DNA from: Chryseolinea serpens
GTDB taxonomy: Bacteria; Bacteroidota; Bacteroidia; Cytophagales; Cyclobacteriaceae
DNA: 64,000 bases
Assembly (NCBI RefSeq): GCF_900129725.1
Contig: NZ_FQWQ01000001.1
Coordinates: 310,001 to 374,000, forward strand
Direction of reading: 5' to 3'
Both the position numbers and the translations under genes were made by a program. The notes beneath the pieces were generated by a model. That model was not told the origin of the DNA and did no database searches. It was given only the letters and a program-made list of their open reading frames with translations. Positions 7,976 through 16,366 of the stretch are shown here, piece after piece. Numbering within the stretch: position 1 is the stretch's first letter; every line of letters starts with the position of its first letter.

Positions 7976-8416
7976 ATGAATAGGGCATATCAGATTAAAA
8001 TCGTCACGACGGAATTGGAAATTCAACAATGTTGGGAAGTTGCTTTTTTGTTGCGACCGCACCTGAAGAAGGCCAACTGGTCCTCCATGATTTTGGAAAT
8101 GATGCAAAATGAAAAATACAGTATCGCAGGCATTATGGACGACGACAAATTTGTAGCCTTTGCCGGCTACCGCGCCATGACCTCGTTGCACAGCGGCAAT
8201 ATAATTTACATCGACGATCTCTGCACACTGGAATCGCATAGAGGGAAGGGCCTGGCTTCCCAACTGCTGGACTATATCAAATCGATTGCCATCTCAAGTA
8301 ATAAAGACGCCGTGGTGCTGGATACGGATTTCAATAACCATACAGCACAAAAGGTGTACCTGAAGAATGGATTTAAATTCGTAGCGGTTCACCTTGCTTG
8401 TGGTGTAAGGAGATAG
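7976..8416 (+). CDS. GNAT family N-acetyltransferase
   Basis: This 146-residue protein has the GNAT core: the acetyl-CoA loop HRGKGLASQLLDY near residue 93, preceded by strand IIYIDDLCTLES, and a C-terminal AQKVYLKNGFKFV. It is a stand-alone cytoplasmic acyltransferase of unknown substrate. The ATG at 7976 is preferred over an in-frame TTG at 7961 because the TTG lies within the -7 element and would leave no leader. It shares its promoter block with the AhpD-like gene at 1587. It converges with the permease gene that ends at 8439. Confidence 0.87.
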   Translation: MNRAYQIKIVTTELEIQQCWEVAFLLRPHLKKANWSSMILEMMQNEKYSIAGIMDDDKFVAFAGYRAMTSLHSGNIIYIDDLCTLESHRGKGLASQLLDYIKSIAISSNKDAVVLDTDFNNHTAQKVYLKNGFKFVAVHLACGVRR

Positions 8417-8438
8417 TATCGTTGCCGTTCGGGCCCAA

Positions 8439-11153
8439 CTACTCACTGCGCAACGACTTCGCAGGATTCATCATCGCCGCGCGGATGCATTGGTAGCCAA
8501 TGGTCAACAGCGCAATCGCCAGGGCAATGCCTCCCGCGAGCGCATAAACGCTCACGCCAATGGTGGCGCGGTAAGAATAACTCTGGATCCACCACTGCAC
8601 CCCATACCATGCCACCGGCGTACTCAACACAAAAGCGATGAGCACCAGCTTGCCATATTCCCGCGAGAGCAGGAACACGATGCTGTTGACGGACGCGCCC
8701 AGGGTTTTCCGGATCCCGATTTCCTTGGTGCGTTGTTCGGCCGTGAAAGCCGCCAGCGCGAACAAGCCCAGGCAGGCAATGACAATGGCCAAACCGGCAA
8801 ACACCGCGAAGATGCTCGCGAGTCTTTTTTCGGCGTCATACATTTTTCCATAGTCTTCATCCAGGAAAGAATATTCAAACGCGTTTTCAGGAGCAAGTTT
8901 TTTCCAAAGCGTCTCGATCTTGTCCAGCACGGCCTGTGTGCTTTTGCTTTTGAAACGGAAGGCTACATAGCCGTTGGAGCGTTGCAGGAACAAGGCCAGC
9001 GGCGCGATGTTTTCACGCATGTTGGCAAAGTGGAAATCTTCCACCACGCCGACCACGGTCCGCGACTTGATCGAGTTGGGATCCGGCGATCCATCGGGCC
9101 GGTTGGCAGTAAAGGAACTGATCTTCTTGCCCAGGGGGTTCGGACCCATCTCGAATTTTTCGACGGCCGATTCGTTCAGCACAACGCTTTCGGTTGAATC
9201 GGATAAAAACTCGCGTGAAAAATTCCTGCCGATCTTTATGTTCATGCCCAAGGTAGTCACATAGTCGTAGTCTACGTTCCAACTCTCCATCGACACCATA
9301 TCTTCAACGTCGTCGCCGGTGGGAACTTTGCCCTCGGGCCAGTAGGTATTGTTGTTGCGCCATGTGCCGGTCACGGGCAAGTAGCCGGTGATGGTGCCCG
9401 CCGTGATCGACGTATTCTGAAGAAGCTCGTCCTTAAAGGCCTGGATGTGATTCTTCAGGAAGCTGGCACGGTGCACGATGATGACCTGGTCTTTTTGAAA
9501 CCCGATCTTTTTATGCTGCACGTAATGCAGTTGCTTTTGGATGGCAATGGTGCCCACGATGAGGAATATGGAGATGACAAATTGAAACACCACCAGGCTG
9601 CTTCGCACGATGCCGCTTTTGGTGCCGAGCGCCAGTTTTCCTTTCAGCACGTTGACTGGTTTGAACGACGAGAGAAAGAACGAAGGATACAAACCGGCCA
9701 GAAAACCGACGATCACGATCGCAGCAACCAACGCCAGGTAGAACGACGGTTGATCAAAGGGCACGGAAAGTTTTTTGAGCGCAAGGTCATTGAACACCGG
9801 CAGCGACAGCCAGACGATGGCCAGGGCCAGCACAAAGGAAATGAAGGTGAGAACAAACGACTCGGTAAGGAACTGACGCACCAGGTGCGTCCGCAGCGAT
9901 CCCATCACTTTGCGGATGCCCACTTCACGCGCGCGGTTGGCCGAACGCGCGGTGGAGAGGTTCATGAAATTGATGCAGGCCACGATGAGGATGAAGGCGG
10001 CAATGGCCGAAAAGAGATAAACATACGTGATGTTCCCGTTCGCCTCCAGATCGCCTTCCAGGTCGGAGTGAAGGTGAATGTCGCGGAGGGGCGTGAGCCA
10101 GTAGGACCACGAGTTTCCCTGCGACTTGAATTTGTCCATGGTGAAATCTCCCTGAAGGGCATCGGCCAACTGTGGCCCTACATACTTCTCGATGAAGGTG
10201 GGAAACTTGGCTTCGAGCTGGTGCGGATCGGCGCCCTCACGCAGCAGGAGGTAGAGATTCATCCAACCCCCGCCGATGAGACTCATGTTCTTGGCTTCGG
10301 GCAGCTCGACCAAAGACCGGAACATGTCGAAGTGAAAGTGACTGTTTTCGGGAAGGTCTTCAAAGACCGCGGTGACGCGATGGTTCACATTGTCGTCGAT
10401 GAGCAGGGACTTGCCCACCGCATTCCCCTCGGGGAAATATTTCGCCGCCATCGTACGGCTGATGGCGACGGTGTTTGGTTCTTTGAGCGCAGTCCGGGCG
10501 TCGCCTTCCAGCAGGGGAAGGGTGAAGAACGTGAACAAGGTGCTGTCGGCCCACGCGATCTTTTCCTGGACGTGGTCGTCGCGATCCGGACGGCGAACGG
10601 TGCGCGGTCCCCAATCCCACAGCCTGGCAGTGGATTCGATCTCCGGATAGTTCTGGTGGAAAAGGTCGTTCAGCTGTGCCGCTCCCAAAGCAAGCCGCTT
10701 CTGCACCGCACCAAAACGCAACGCGGTATTGACGCGATAGATGCGATCGGCCTTTTCGTTAAAGTTGTCATAGCTAAGTTCGTGCTTGACAAAAAGCATG
10801 ATGACGATACACGACGCAATGCCGACGGCAAGTCCTGCCACGTTAATGGTGGTGTAGAACTTGTTCCGGATGTGATTGCGCAAGGCGAGGAGGAAGTAGC
10901 TCTTGAACATAGTCGATGTTTTTGTTCGTATTTGAATGACTTTTTTTTGTGTTTCCAGTAGCCCATCGGTGTTGCCGAAAGACCCCACCGTGGCTTCGTA
11001 GGCTTCGACGAACTTTTTTCCCGAAGCCATCTGCTCTTCCACGCCGGCACAGATGTGATCGATGATCTCGTCCTCAAAACCTTCCAGCACGATGCCCCGG
11101 TAGTGGAGATCCTTGATGATATAATCGATATGGTCTTTTGTCAACTCAGCCAT
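8439..11153 (-). CDS. FtsX/MacB-type ABC transporter permease with N-terminal prefix domain
   Basis: This 904-residue protein begins with a soluble helical prefix of about 85 residues (DHIDYIIKDLHYRG..EDEIIDHIC), then a membrane helix after LALRNHIRNKFYTTIN, a large MacB periplasmic core, three FtsX helices, and a second copy of core plus three helices ending AMMNPAKSLRSE. This is the long two-module layout common in Bacteroidota, about 100 residues longer than the same family at 32399 because of the prefix. No ATPase gene is adjacent, so it must borrow one encoded elsewhere. It lies 13 bases downstream of a PadR regulator in the same direction and should be co-transcribed with it. Cargo is unknown. 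Confidence 0.9.
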   Translation of the reverse strand: MAELTKDHIDYIIKDLHYRGIVLEGFEDEIIDHICAGVEEQMASGKKFVEAYEATVGSFGNTDGLLETQKKVIQIRTKTSTMFKSYFLLALRNHIRNKFYTTINVAGLAVGIASCIVIMLFVKHELSYDNFNEKADRIYRVNTALRFGAVQKRLALGAAQLNDLFHQNYPEIESTARLWDWGPRTVRRPDRDDHVQEKIAWADSTLFTFFTLPLLEGDARTALKEPNTVAISRTMAAKYFPEGNAVGKSLLIDDNVNHRVTAVFEDLPENSHFHFDMFRSLVELPEAKNMSLIGGGWMNLYLLLREGADPHQLEAKFPTFIEKYVGPQLADALQGDFTMDKFKSQGNSWSYWLTPLRDIHLHSDLEGDLEANGNITYVYLFSAIAAFILIVACINFMNLSTARSANRAREVGIRKVMGSLRTHLVRQFLTESFVLTFISFVLALAIVWLSLPVFNDLALKKLSVPFDQPSFYLALVAAIVIVGFLAGLYPSFFLSSFKPVNVLKGKLALGTKSGIVRSSLVVFQFVISIFLIVGTIAIQKQLHYVQHKKIGFQKDQVIIVHRASFLKNHIQAFKDELLQNTSITAGTITGYLPVTGTWRNNNTYWPEGKVPTGDDVEDMVSMESWNVDYDYVTTLGMNIKIGRNFSREFLSDSTESVVLNESAVEKFEMGPNPLGKKISSFTANRPDGSPDPNSIKSRTVVGVVEDFHFANMRENIAPLALFLQRSNGYVAFRFKSKSTQAVLDKIETLWKKLAPENAFEYSFLDEDYGKMYDAEKRLASIFAVFAGLAIVIACLGLFALAAFTAEQRTKEIGIRKTLGASVNSIVFLLSREYGKLVLIAFVLSTPVAWYGVQWWIQSYSYRATIGVSVYALAGGIALAIALLTIGYQCIRAAMMNPAKSLRSE

Positions 11154-11166
11154 ACGGTGAGGGGTG

Positions 11167-11499
11167 TCAATTCAGCTTTACTTGCAGCACGCTGCCCATC
11201 GTTTGAATAAAGTCCACAAATTCTGCGACGCGCTCTTTTGCCTGGACTTTGCCGGGGGAGGTCAGCGCATAATATTTTCGGATCCGCTTCCCGATGCTGA
11301 CGGTCTCGGTGCTGAGCAAGCCTTCCGCTTCCAGTTTGTGAAGGGCAGGGTAGAGGGCGCCTTCGGTGAGGAGGATGTGCCCGTCGGAGAGTTCCTTCAC
11401 CCGCTGGGTGATTTCATAACCATACATCTTGCCATGGTCCTTGAGGACTTTCAGTACGATGGTTTGAAGCGTGCCTTTTAACAGTTCAGGTGAATGCAT
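11167..11499 (-). CDS. PadR family transcriptional regulator
   Basis: The 110-residue protein is a PadR winged helix: LKGTLQTIVLKVLKDHGKMY, the recognition helix LTEGALYPALHKLE and the wing RKYYALTSPGK, followed by a C-terminal dimerisation helix. PadR proteins usually repress transporter genes and are released by small toxic ligands. It starts the operon with the prefix-bearing permease (8439). A near-perfect 8-5-8 palindrome lies 10 bases upstream of its ATG (11509-11529) and is the likely operator for autoregulation of the pair. Confidence 0.9.
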   Translation of the reverse strand: MHSPELLKGTLQTIVLKVLKDHGKMYGYEITQRVKELSDGHILLTEGALYPALHKLEAEGLLSTETVSIGKRIRKYYALTSPGKVQAKERVAEFVDFIQTMGSVLQVKLN

Positions 11500-11508
11500 A
11501 TGAGATCA

Positions 11509-11529
11509 ATACATAAGTGATTTATGCAT
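11509..11529 (-). promoter_or_regulatory. candidate PadR operator
   Basis: ATACATAA (11509-11516), five bases, then TTATGCAT (11522-11529): arms complementary at 7 of 8 positions. The site lies directly upstream of the padR-like start and resembles the ATAC/GTAT-type PadR sites. Binding is inferred from position and symmetry. Confidence 0.5.
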
Positions 11530-11727
11530 TAGACGCTGAAGCGGGTCAACAGGTTGCATGGGGGTCTGGACGGTGTGCTGCATTTTTGATGGAATGGATT
11601 ATAACAAGCTGAACATCAACAAATTAATCAGGTTGTGTTTTGGAATACTCACCGGAATTCAAGCCATCGGGTAAGGAAAGCTTGCCTTGATATTTGGCGC
11701 TTGAATAAAAAAAATCACAAAAGTATT

Positions 11728-11773
11728 GTGCAGTCAAGTAACTGCACATATATTTGCAGTCAAATAACTGCAC
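11728..11773 (+). promoter_or_regulatory. two palindromic operators overlapping the ArsR-operon promoter
   Basis: GTGCAGTCAAGTAACTGCAC (11728-11747) and TTGCAGTCAAATAACTGCAC (11754-11773) are two copies of a 7-6-7 palindrome, 26 bases apart. The second ends one base before the ATG at 11775. TATATTTG (11749-11756), a -7 element, lies between and into the second copy. A repressor bound here would cover the promoter and start codon. Confidence 0.75.
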
Positions 11774-11774
11774 A

Positions 11775-12098
11775 ATGAAATCGAGAAGAGACGTATTCCA
11801 AGCCATTGCAGACCCCACCCGGAGGGCCATTCTCACACTGCTTGCGGTACAGGCCTTAACGCCTGGAGCGATTGCCGACAATTTCAAATCGTCGCGGCAA
11901 ACCATTTCAAAACACATACAGATCCTTACCGAATGCGAACTGCTCGAACAGGAGCAAAGCGGCCGGGAAATTTATTACCTCATCAATGCAAAAAAAATGA
12001 AAGAAGTAGCCGAGTTCATCGAACCCTTCCGCAAAATGTGGGACGAGCGATTTAACAAATTGGAAGCCATCATGAAGAAGTATAAACCAAACAAATAA
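11775..12098 (+). CDS. ArsR family transcriptional regulator
   Basis: The 107-residue protein has an ArsR winged helix: [19 protein letters not shown], the recognition helix [13 protein letters not shown] and the wing [13 protein letters not shown]. It lacks the paired cysteines of metal-sensing ArsR proteins, so it belongs to the group that partners with AHSA1 proteins. The ATG at 11775 is chosen because earlier in-frame codons fall inside the operator. Two copies of a TGCAGT/ACTGCA palindrome overlap its promoter, so it very probably represses its own operon. It is followed after 7 bases by an AHSA1 gene, then DoxX and VOC genes. Confidence 0.92.
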   Translation: MKSRRDVFQAIADPTRRAILTLLAVQALTPGAIADNFKSSRQTISKHIQILTECELLEQEQSGREIYYLINAKKMKEVAEFIEPFRKMWDERFNKLEAIMKKYKPNK

Positions 12099-12105
12099 AA
12101 ACACC

Positions 12106-12582
12106 ATGGAGACAAAGACAAAAGTCCATGCCGAAGACGGCAAACAGGAGTTGGTGATCACCCGGGAGTTTGAGCTGCCCCTTGAATTGCTTTTCAGAGC
12201 CTATGTCGAACCCGAAATCGTCGAGCAATGGATGGGAACAAAGGTGCTGAAACTGGAAAACAAAAAGCACGGTGGCTATCAATTTGAAACGACCGATCCG
12301 AAGGGAAACAAACACTTATTCAATGGAACCATTCATGCTTTTGTTCCCAATCAAAAGATCACGCGGACGTTCGAGATGGAGAACACGCCGTTTGGTGTCC
12401 AACTGGAGGTCCTGGAGTTTCAAGCCCTCACCGACGACACCTGCAGACTCCAGATGCACGTCATCTATGAATCGGTCGCGCAAAGAGACCAGGTGCTGAA
12501 GTTGCCCTTCACGCAAGGCATCAACATGGCCCACAACCGGATCCAGGACATCCTGAACAAATTGAAAATCGTCAACAAATAA
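12106..12582 (+). CDS. SRPBCC (AHSA1-like) domain protein
   Basis: This 158-residue protein starts with the AHSA1 pattern ITREFELPLELLFRAYVEPE followed by VEQWMGTKVLKLENKKHG, a START-like fold with a hydrophobic cavity. Such proteins are repeatedly encoded directly after ArsR regulators. The ligand is unknown. It starts 7 bases after the arsR-like stop codon, so the two are co-transcribed and probably coupled. It has no signal peptide. Confidence 0.88.
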   Translation: METKTKVHAEDGKQELVITREFELPLELLFRAYVEPEIVEQWMGTKVLKLENKKHGGYQFETTDPKGNKHLFNGTIHAFVPNQKITRTFEMENTPFGVQLEVLEFQALTDDTCRLQMHVIYESVAQRDQVLKLPFTQGINMAHNRIQDILNKLKIVNK

Positions 12583-12612
12583 GAAATCGTCAACACATAA
12601 AAATAACACACT

Positions 12613-12993
12613 ATGTCAAAAAGAGATAAGATCATCTATTGGGTTGCTACACTCTGGCTCTCGTTGGGAATGATAGCTACCGGAATTGTACAATTGTTAA
12701 AATCAAAAGAAGAAGTAGAGAAGGTCACCCAGTCGCTGGGGTATCCCGTCTATTTTCTCACCCTGCTGGGCACCTGGAAAATGTTGGGTGTGGTGGCCGT
12801 GCTGATCCCTAAATTTCCCGTCGTGAAAGAATGGGCCTATGCGGGATTCTTTTTTGCCATGTCGGGCGCTGTTTTTTCGCACATCGCCAGTGGAAGCGCG
12901 GGCAAGGAGTTTTTTGGACCGATGCTCCTGATCGTCCTGACGGTGGTGTCGTGGTATTTCAGACCTGCCGATAGAAAAGTTGCCCTCAGTTAA
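12613..12993 (+). CDS. DoxX-like membrane protein
   Basis: This 126-residue protein is predicted to have four membrane helices. It begins SKRDKIIYWVATLWLSLGMI, and VYFLTLLGTWKMLGVVAVLI is the second helix pair typical of DoxX-like proteins. The third and fourth helices lie around AFFFAMSGAVF and LLIVLTVVSWYF. It lies 30 bases after the AHSA1 gene in the same operon. The biochemical role of these small DoxX-like proteins is not settled. Confidence 0.85.
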   Translation: MSKRDKIIYWVATLWLSLGMIATGIVQLLKSKEEVEKVTQSLGYPVYFLTLLGTWKMLGVVAVLIPKFPVVKEWAYAGFFFAMSGAVFSHIASGSAGKEFFGPMLLIVLTVVSWYFRPADRKVALS

Positions 12994-13020
12994 TTCGTAA
13001 ACAATTTAAAAATATAAGGT

Positions 13021-13407
13021 ATGCATACATTTGATAAACTTGTCATGTTCAGCGTAGCGGTAAAGGACATGGTCGCCGCCAGGGATTTTTATGCGGATAA
13101 ACTTGGATTCAAGATCACTTCGGACCACCGCCAGAATGATAACTATTGGTGGGTATCGCTCGACTTAGGTGGCGGAATGACGATCACCCTGACCACGGCT
13201 CACGAAAACATGAAGCCCGGGACGATGAAGCTGTATCTCTCCACTCCGGATATTCAAGCGACCCACAAACAACTCACGGAAAAAGGCGTTACGCTGGCGG
13301 GCGGGATCAATGATGATCTGTACGGTCCCGGATCAGGGGTCAAGTGGCTTACTTTTAACGACCCGGATGGCAACCAATGGATCGCGATGCAACCGAAATC
13401 CTGGTGA
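13021..13407 (+). CDS. VOC (glyoxalase/bleomycin resistance) family protein
   Basis: This 128-residue protein has two betaalphabetabetabeta modules: DKLVMFSVAVKDMVAARDFY at the start and KLYLSTPDIQATHKQLTEKG in the second half, ending GVKWLTFNDPDGNQWIAMQP. The metal-ligand positions are only partly recognisable, so it may bind a ligand without catalysis. It lies 27 bases after the DoxX gene and likely belongs to the ArsR-led operon. Confidence 0.85.
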   Translation: MHTFDKLVMFSVAVKDMVAARDFYADKLGFKITSDHRQNDNYWWVSLDLGGGMTITLTTAHENMKPGTMKLYLSTPDIQATHKQLTEKGVTLAGGINDDLYGPGSGVKWLTFNDPDGNQWIAMQPKSW

Positions 13408-13505
13408 CGCTGGAGTGATTTCCAAGATTGGTGTATATTTAAGTGAAACCAAAAGCAACAGTAAAACTTGGCGTACGTGTTCAATAATATTAAAAGTATA
13501 AACCA

Positions 13506-14072
13506 ATGAAGAGCCCTAAAAAGAAGTTGTCATCCGAGGAACGCGAAGAACTACTCTTGGCCTTGAGAGAGCGTTTTGAAAAAAACATGAAACGTCATAA
13601 GGGTCTTGAGTGGGCCAAGGTAGAAGCAAAACTGGACGGGAATGCTGAAAAACTTTGGTCACTCAACGAAATGGAAACAACCGGCGGCGAACCGGATGTT
13701 GTTGGCCAGGATAAAAAGACGGGCGAGTATATTTTTTATGATTGCGCAGCGGAAAGTCCCAAAGGCCGTAGAAGTGTTTGTTACGATCACGAAGCCCTGG
13801 AGTCCAGGAAAGAACATAAACCGGGCAACAGCGCGATTCAGATGGCGGCCGAGTTGGGCATCGAGATCTTAACGGAAGAGCAGTATCGCGATCTGCAGAA
13901 ACTTGGCGATTTCGATACGAAAACATCGAGCTGGATAAAGACACCTGCCGATATCAGAAAACTCGGCGGTGCTGTTTTTTGTGATCGCCGCTACGACACG
14001 GTATTCCTGTATCACAACGGCGCCGAATCTTATTATGCCGCCCGGGGGTTCCGTGGTGCGTTAAGAGTTTAA
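13506..14072 (+). CDS. DUF4256 domain protein
   Basis: This 188-residue protein matches the DUF4256 family in length and wording: LSSEEREELLLALRERFEKN, then LNEMETTGGEPDVV, SVCYDHEALESRKEHKP and YDTVFLYHNGAESYYAARGF. The function of the family is unknown. It is cytoplasmic. It follows the VOC gene after 98 bases, so it may have its own promoter or be a distal part of the same operon. Confidence 0.85.
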   Translation: MKSPKKKLSSEEREELLLALRERFEKNMKRHKGLEWAKVEAKLDGNAEKLWSLNEMETTGGEPDVVGQDKKTGEYIFYDCAAESPKGRRSVCYDHEALESRKEHKPGNSAIQMAAELGIEILTEEQYRDLQKLGDFDTKTSSWIKTPADIRKLGGAVFCDRRYDTVFLYHNGAESYYAARGFRGALRV

Positions 14073-14099
14073 ATTTTTCACTACAAACAACACGATCCT

Positions 14100-14693
14100 A
14101 TGGCAAAAGGAAACATGAATCCTAAAGTTGACTGGTTTTTTAACAAAGCCAAAAAGTGGCAGGAAGAATTTGATAGACTAAGAACCATTGTGCTCGACTG
14201 CGGGCTCACCGAAGAATTGAAATGGGGTTGCCCTTGTTACACGCTCGAGGGTAACAATATCGTTTTGATCCATGGATTTAAAGAATACTGTGCCCTGCTG
14301 TTTATGAAGGGCGCGTTGTTAAAAGATGCCAAAGGCATTCTGATCCAACAAACAGAAAACGTGCAGGTGGCGCGCCAGATCCGGTTCACCGATCTCGAAG
14401 AGATCGTGCACCTGGAGTCTACTTTGAAATCCTATATTAAGGAAGCCATTAAATTGGAAAAAGCCGGTGTGAAAGCGCCCTTAAAAAAGACTTCGGAATT
14501 TAAAATGCCGGAAGAATTTAAAAACGTTTTGGATGAGACCCCTGCCTTGAAGAAAGCATTCAATGCCCTCACGCCCGGCCGGCAAAGAGGATACCTGCTT
14601 TATTTTTCGTCGGCCAAGCAAGCGAAAACCCGGGAGGCAAGGATTGAAAAGTATATGCCGCAAATTCTCAAGGGTAAGGGATTAGAAGATTAG
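14100..14693 (+). CDS. YdeI/OmdA-type DUF1801 family protein
   Basis: This 197-residue protein has the DUF1801 core (LRTIVLDCGLTEELKWGCPC, NIVLIHGFKEYCALLFMKGA) followed by the lysine/arginine-rich YdeI C-terminal segment (NALTPGRQRGYLLYFSSAKQ, then ARIEKYMPQI). YdeI proteins are widespread small cytoplasmic proteins without an agreed function. It lies 27 bases after the DUF4256 gene and is probably co-transcribed with it. Two more DUF1801 proteins occur at 34935 and 59667. Confidence 0.88.
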   Translation: MAKGNMNPKVDWFFNKAKKWQEEFDRLRTIVLDCGLTEELKWGCPCYTLEGNNIVLIHGFKEYCALLFMKGALLKDAKGILIQQTENVQVARQIRFTDLEEIVHLESTLKSYIKEAIKLEKAGVKAPLKKTSEFKMPEEFKNVLDETPALKKAFNALTPGRQRGYLLYFSSAKQAKTREARIEKYMPQILKGKGLED

Positions 14694-14773
14694 TGCCATC
14701 AGAGATCCCCGGACGCAATCCCCCCACATAATGTCGCATTCGTCCCATCGTCGACTCGGTTTTTGAGGCTAAG

Positions 14774-14803
14774 TTTGTATAAAAGATCGTAGACTTAATT
14801 TCG
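14774..14803 (+). promoter_or_regulatory. promoter of the MATE gene
   Basis: TTTG (14774-14777), 18 bases, then TAATTTCG (14796-14803), one base off TAnnTTTG. The start codon is only seven bases further, so the leader would be very short or absent. Confidence 0.45.
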
Positions 14804-14810
14804 AGCCACC

Positions 14811-16241
14811 ATGGAAATGCAAAAGGACATCAGCGCAGAATTGCCACCGCCGCCCGCCCAGTCTTTCTGGGCAGCACTAAAAGATGCGGTCGCGGGATCG
14901 GAGGCGGACTATACGGCCATTCCCCTTAAACGAGCCATCCTCTTGCTGGCGGTTCCCATGATCCTGGAACTCGTCATGGAATCTACGTTCGCTGTGGTGG
15001 ATATCTATTTTGTTGGCAAGCTGGGGGCTTCGGCCGTTGCCACTGTAGGACTCACGGAGACCTATTTGTTCTTGTTGTATTCCATTGCCATGGGGCTGGC
15101 CATGGCCGTTACCGCCATCGTTGCGCGGAGAATAGGAGAGAAGAATAAAGAGGAAGCGGGAAAGTCTGCCGTTCAATCCATCTTTCTGGCGGTGTTGTGC
15201 TCGGTGCCCTTTTCGATCGCGGGCCTTTTCTTTGCCAAAGATCTGTTGAAACTCATGGGAGGCGATGCATGGGCGATTGAAGAGGGGTATCGCTACACGC
15301 AATGGATGCTGGGAGGCAACGCCATCATCGTGTTGTTGTTTGTGATCAACGCCATCTTTCGCGGTGGCGGAGATGCGGCGATTGCCATGCGCGTGCTTTG
15401 GATTGCCAACGGTATCAATATTATCCTGGTCCCCGTCCTGATCAACGGGCTTGGACCTTTCCCTGCCCTGGGCATACAAGGAGCAGCGATCGCCACCAGC
15501 ATTGGTCGTGGAACGGGCGTGATCATCCAGCTATGGGCGCTCTTTCGTAGCGGTAAACATATCCAGGTTAAACTTTCACAAGTCTACTGGGATGCGAAAG
15601 TAGCGCTGGGCATTGTAAAAACTTCATTGGGTGGCGTAGGGCAGATGATCGTCAGCATGACCTCGTGGATCTTCCTGATGCGGATCCTTTCGGATGTCGG
15701 TAGCGAGGCCGTTGCGGGTTCGACGATCGCTCTGCGCATCATGATGTTTACGCTGATGCCCGCATGGGGTTTGTCCAACGCGGCAGCAACGCTCGTGGGC
15801 CAGAACCTGGGCGCCGGCCATGCCGACCGAGCCGAGTCTTCCGTTTGGAAGATCGGCGGGTATAACATGGTGTTCCTGGTGTGCGTGTCGGCGGTTTACT
15901 TTTTTTACAACGAACCATTGGTGAAGATCTTCTCCGACGACCCCAAGGTGATCAGCATCGGGGCGGAATGGCTGCGGATTCTTTCCTATTCTTATTTTGT
16001 CTATGGCTGGTGGATGGTTTCCGTGCAGGCCTTTAACGGCGCGGGCGATACGAAAACACCCACCAAGATCAACATCGTGTTCTTCTGGCTCATCCAGATC
16101 CCATTGTGCTACCTGTTGGCCGTCAAACTTCATTGGGCACATTCGGGCGTGTTCTGGGGCGTGTTCGTTTCGGAGACTTCGGTTGGACTCTTCACGCTGT
16201 GGCTTTTTTCCAAGGGAAAATGGAAGACGGTTAAGGTTTGA
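14811..16241 (+). CDS. MATE family efflux transporter
   Basis: The 476-residue protein has the twelve-helix MATE layout: PLKRAILLLAVPMILELVME opens the first bundle, VDIYFVGKLGASAVATVGLT follows, and the second half repeats the pattern with LRILSYSYFVYGWWMVSVQA. A cytoplasmic N-terminal tail of about 40 residues precedes the first helix. MATE proteins export cationic drugs or other small molecules using sodium or proton gradients. The gene has its own promoter 117 bases after the YdeI gene. Confidence 0.92.
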   Translation: MEMQKDISAELPPPPAQSFWAALKDAVAGSEADYTAIPLKRAILLLAVPMILELVMESTFAVVDIYFVGKLGASAVATVGLTETYLFLLYSIAMGLAMAVTAIVARRIGEKNKEEAGKSAVQSIFLAVLCSVPFSIAGLFFAKDLLKLMGGDAWAIEEGYRYTQWMLGGNAIIVLLFVINAIFRGGGDAAIAMRVLWIANGINIILVPVLINGLGPFPALGIQGAAIATSIGRGTGVIIQLWALFRSGKHIQVKLSQVYWDAKVALGIVKTSLGGVGQMIVSMTSWIFLMRILSDVGSEAVAGSTIALRIMMFTLMPAWGLSNAAATLVGQNLGAGHADRAESSVWKIGGYNMVFLVCVSAVYFFYNEPLVKIFSDDPKVISIGAEWLRILSYSYFVYGWWMVSVQAFNGAGDTKTPTKINIVFFWLIQIPLCYLLAVKLHWAHSGVFWGVFVSETSVGLFTLWLFSKGKWKTVKV

Positions 16242-16366
16242 AGATCAGAGACCGCGATCGAAGGAATTAAATCGCTTCAGGCTTCTGAGCGCGTAGCGAA
16301 GACCCCCACAGGAAGGCGCGGATAGTCTGCCCCAAATTGCTTATTTTGGGATCAAGCCCCTGTGTT

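Noticed and set aside
9447-10961. A 504-codon open frame on the plus strand
   Set aside because: It lies entirely inside the permease gene on the other strand. The translation is rich in His, Asp and Gly with no domain, as expected for an antisense shadow of a GC-rich gene.
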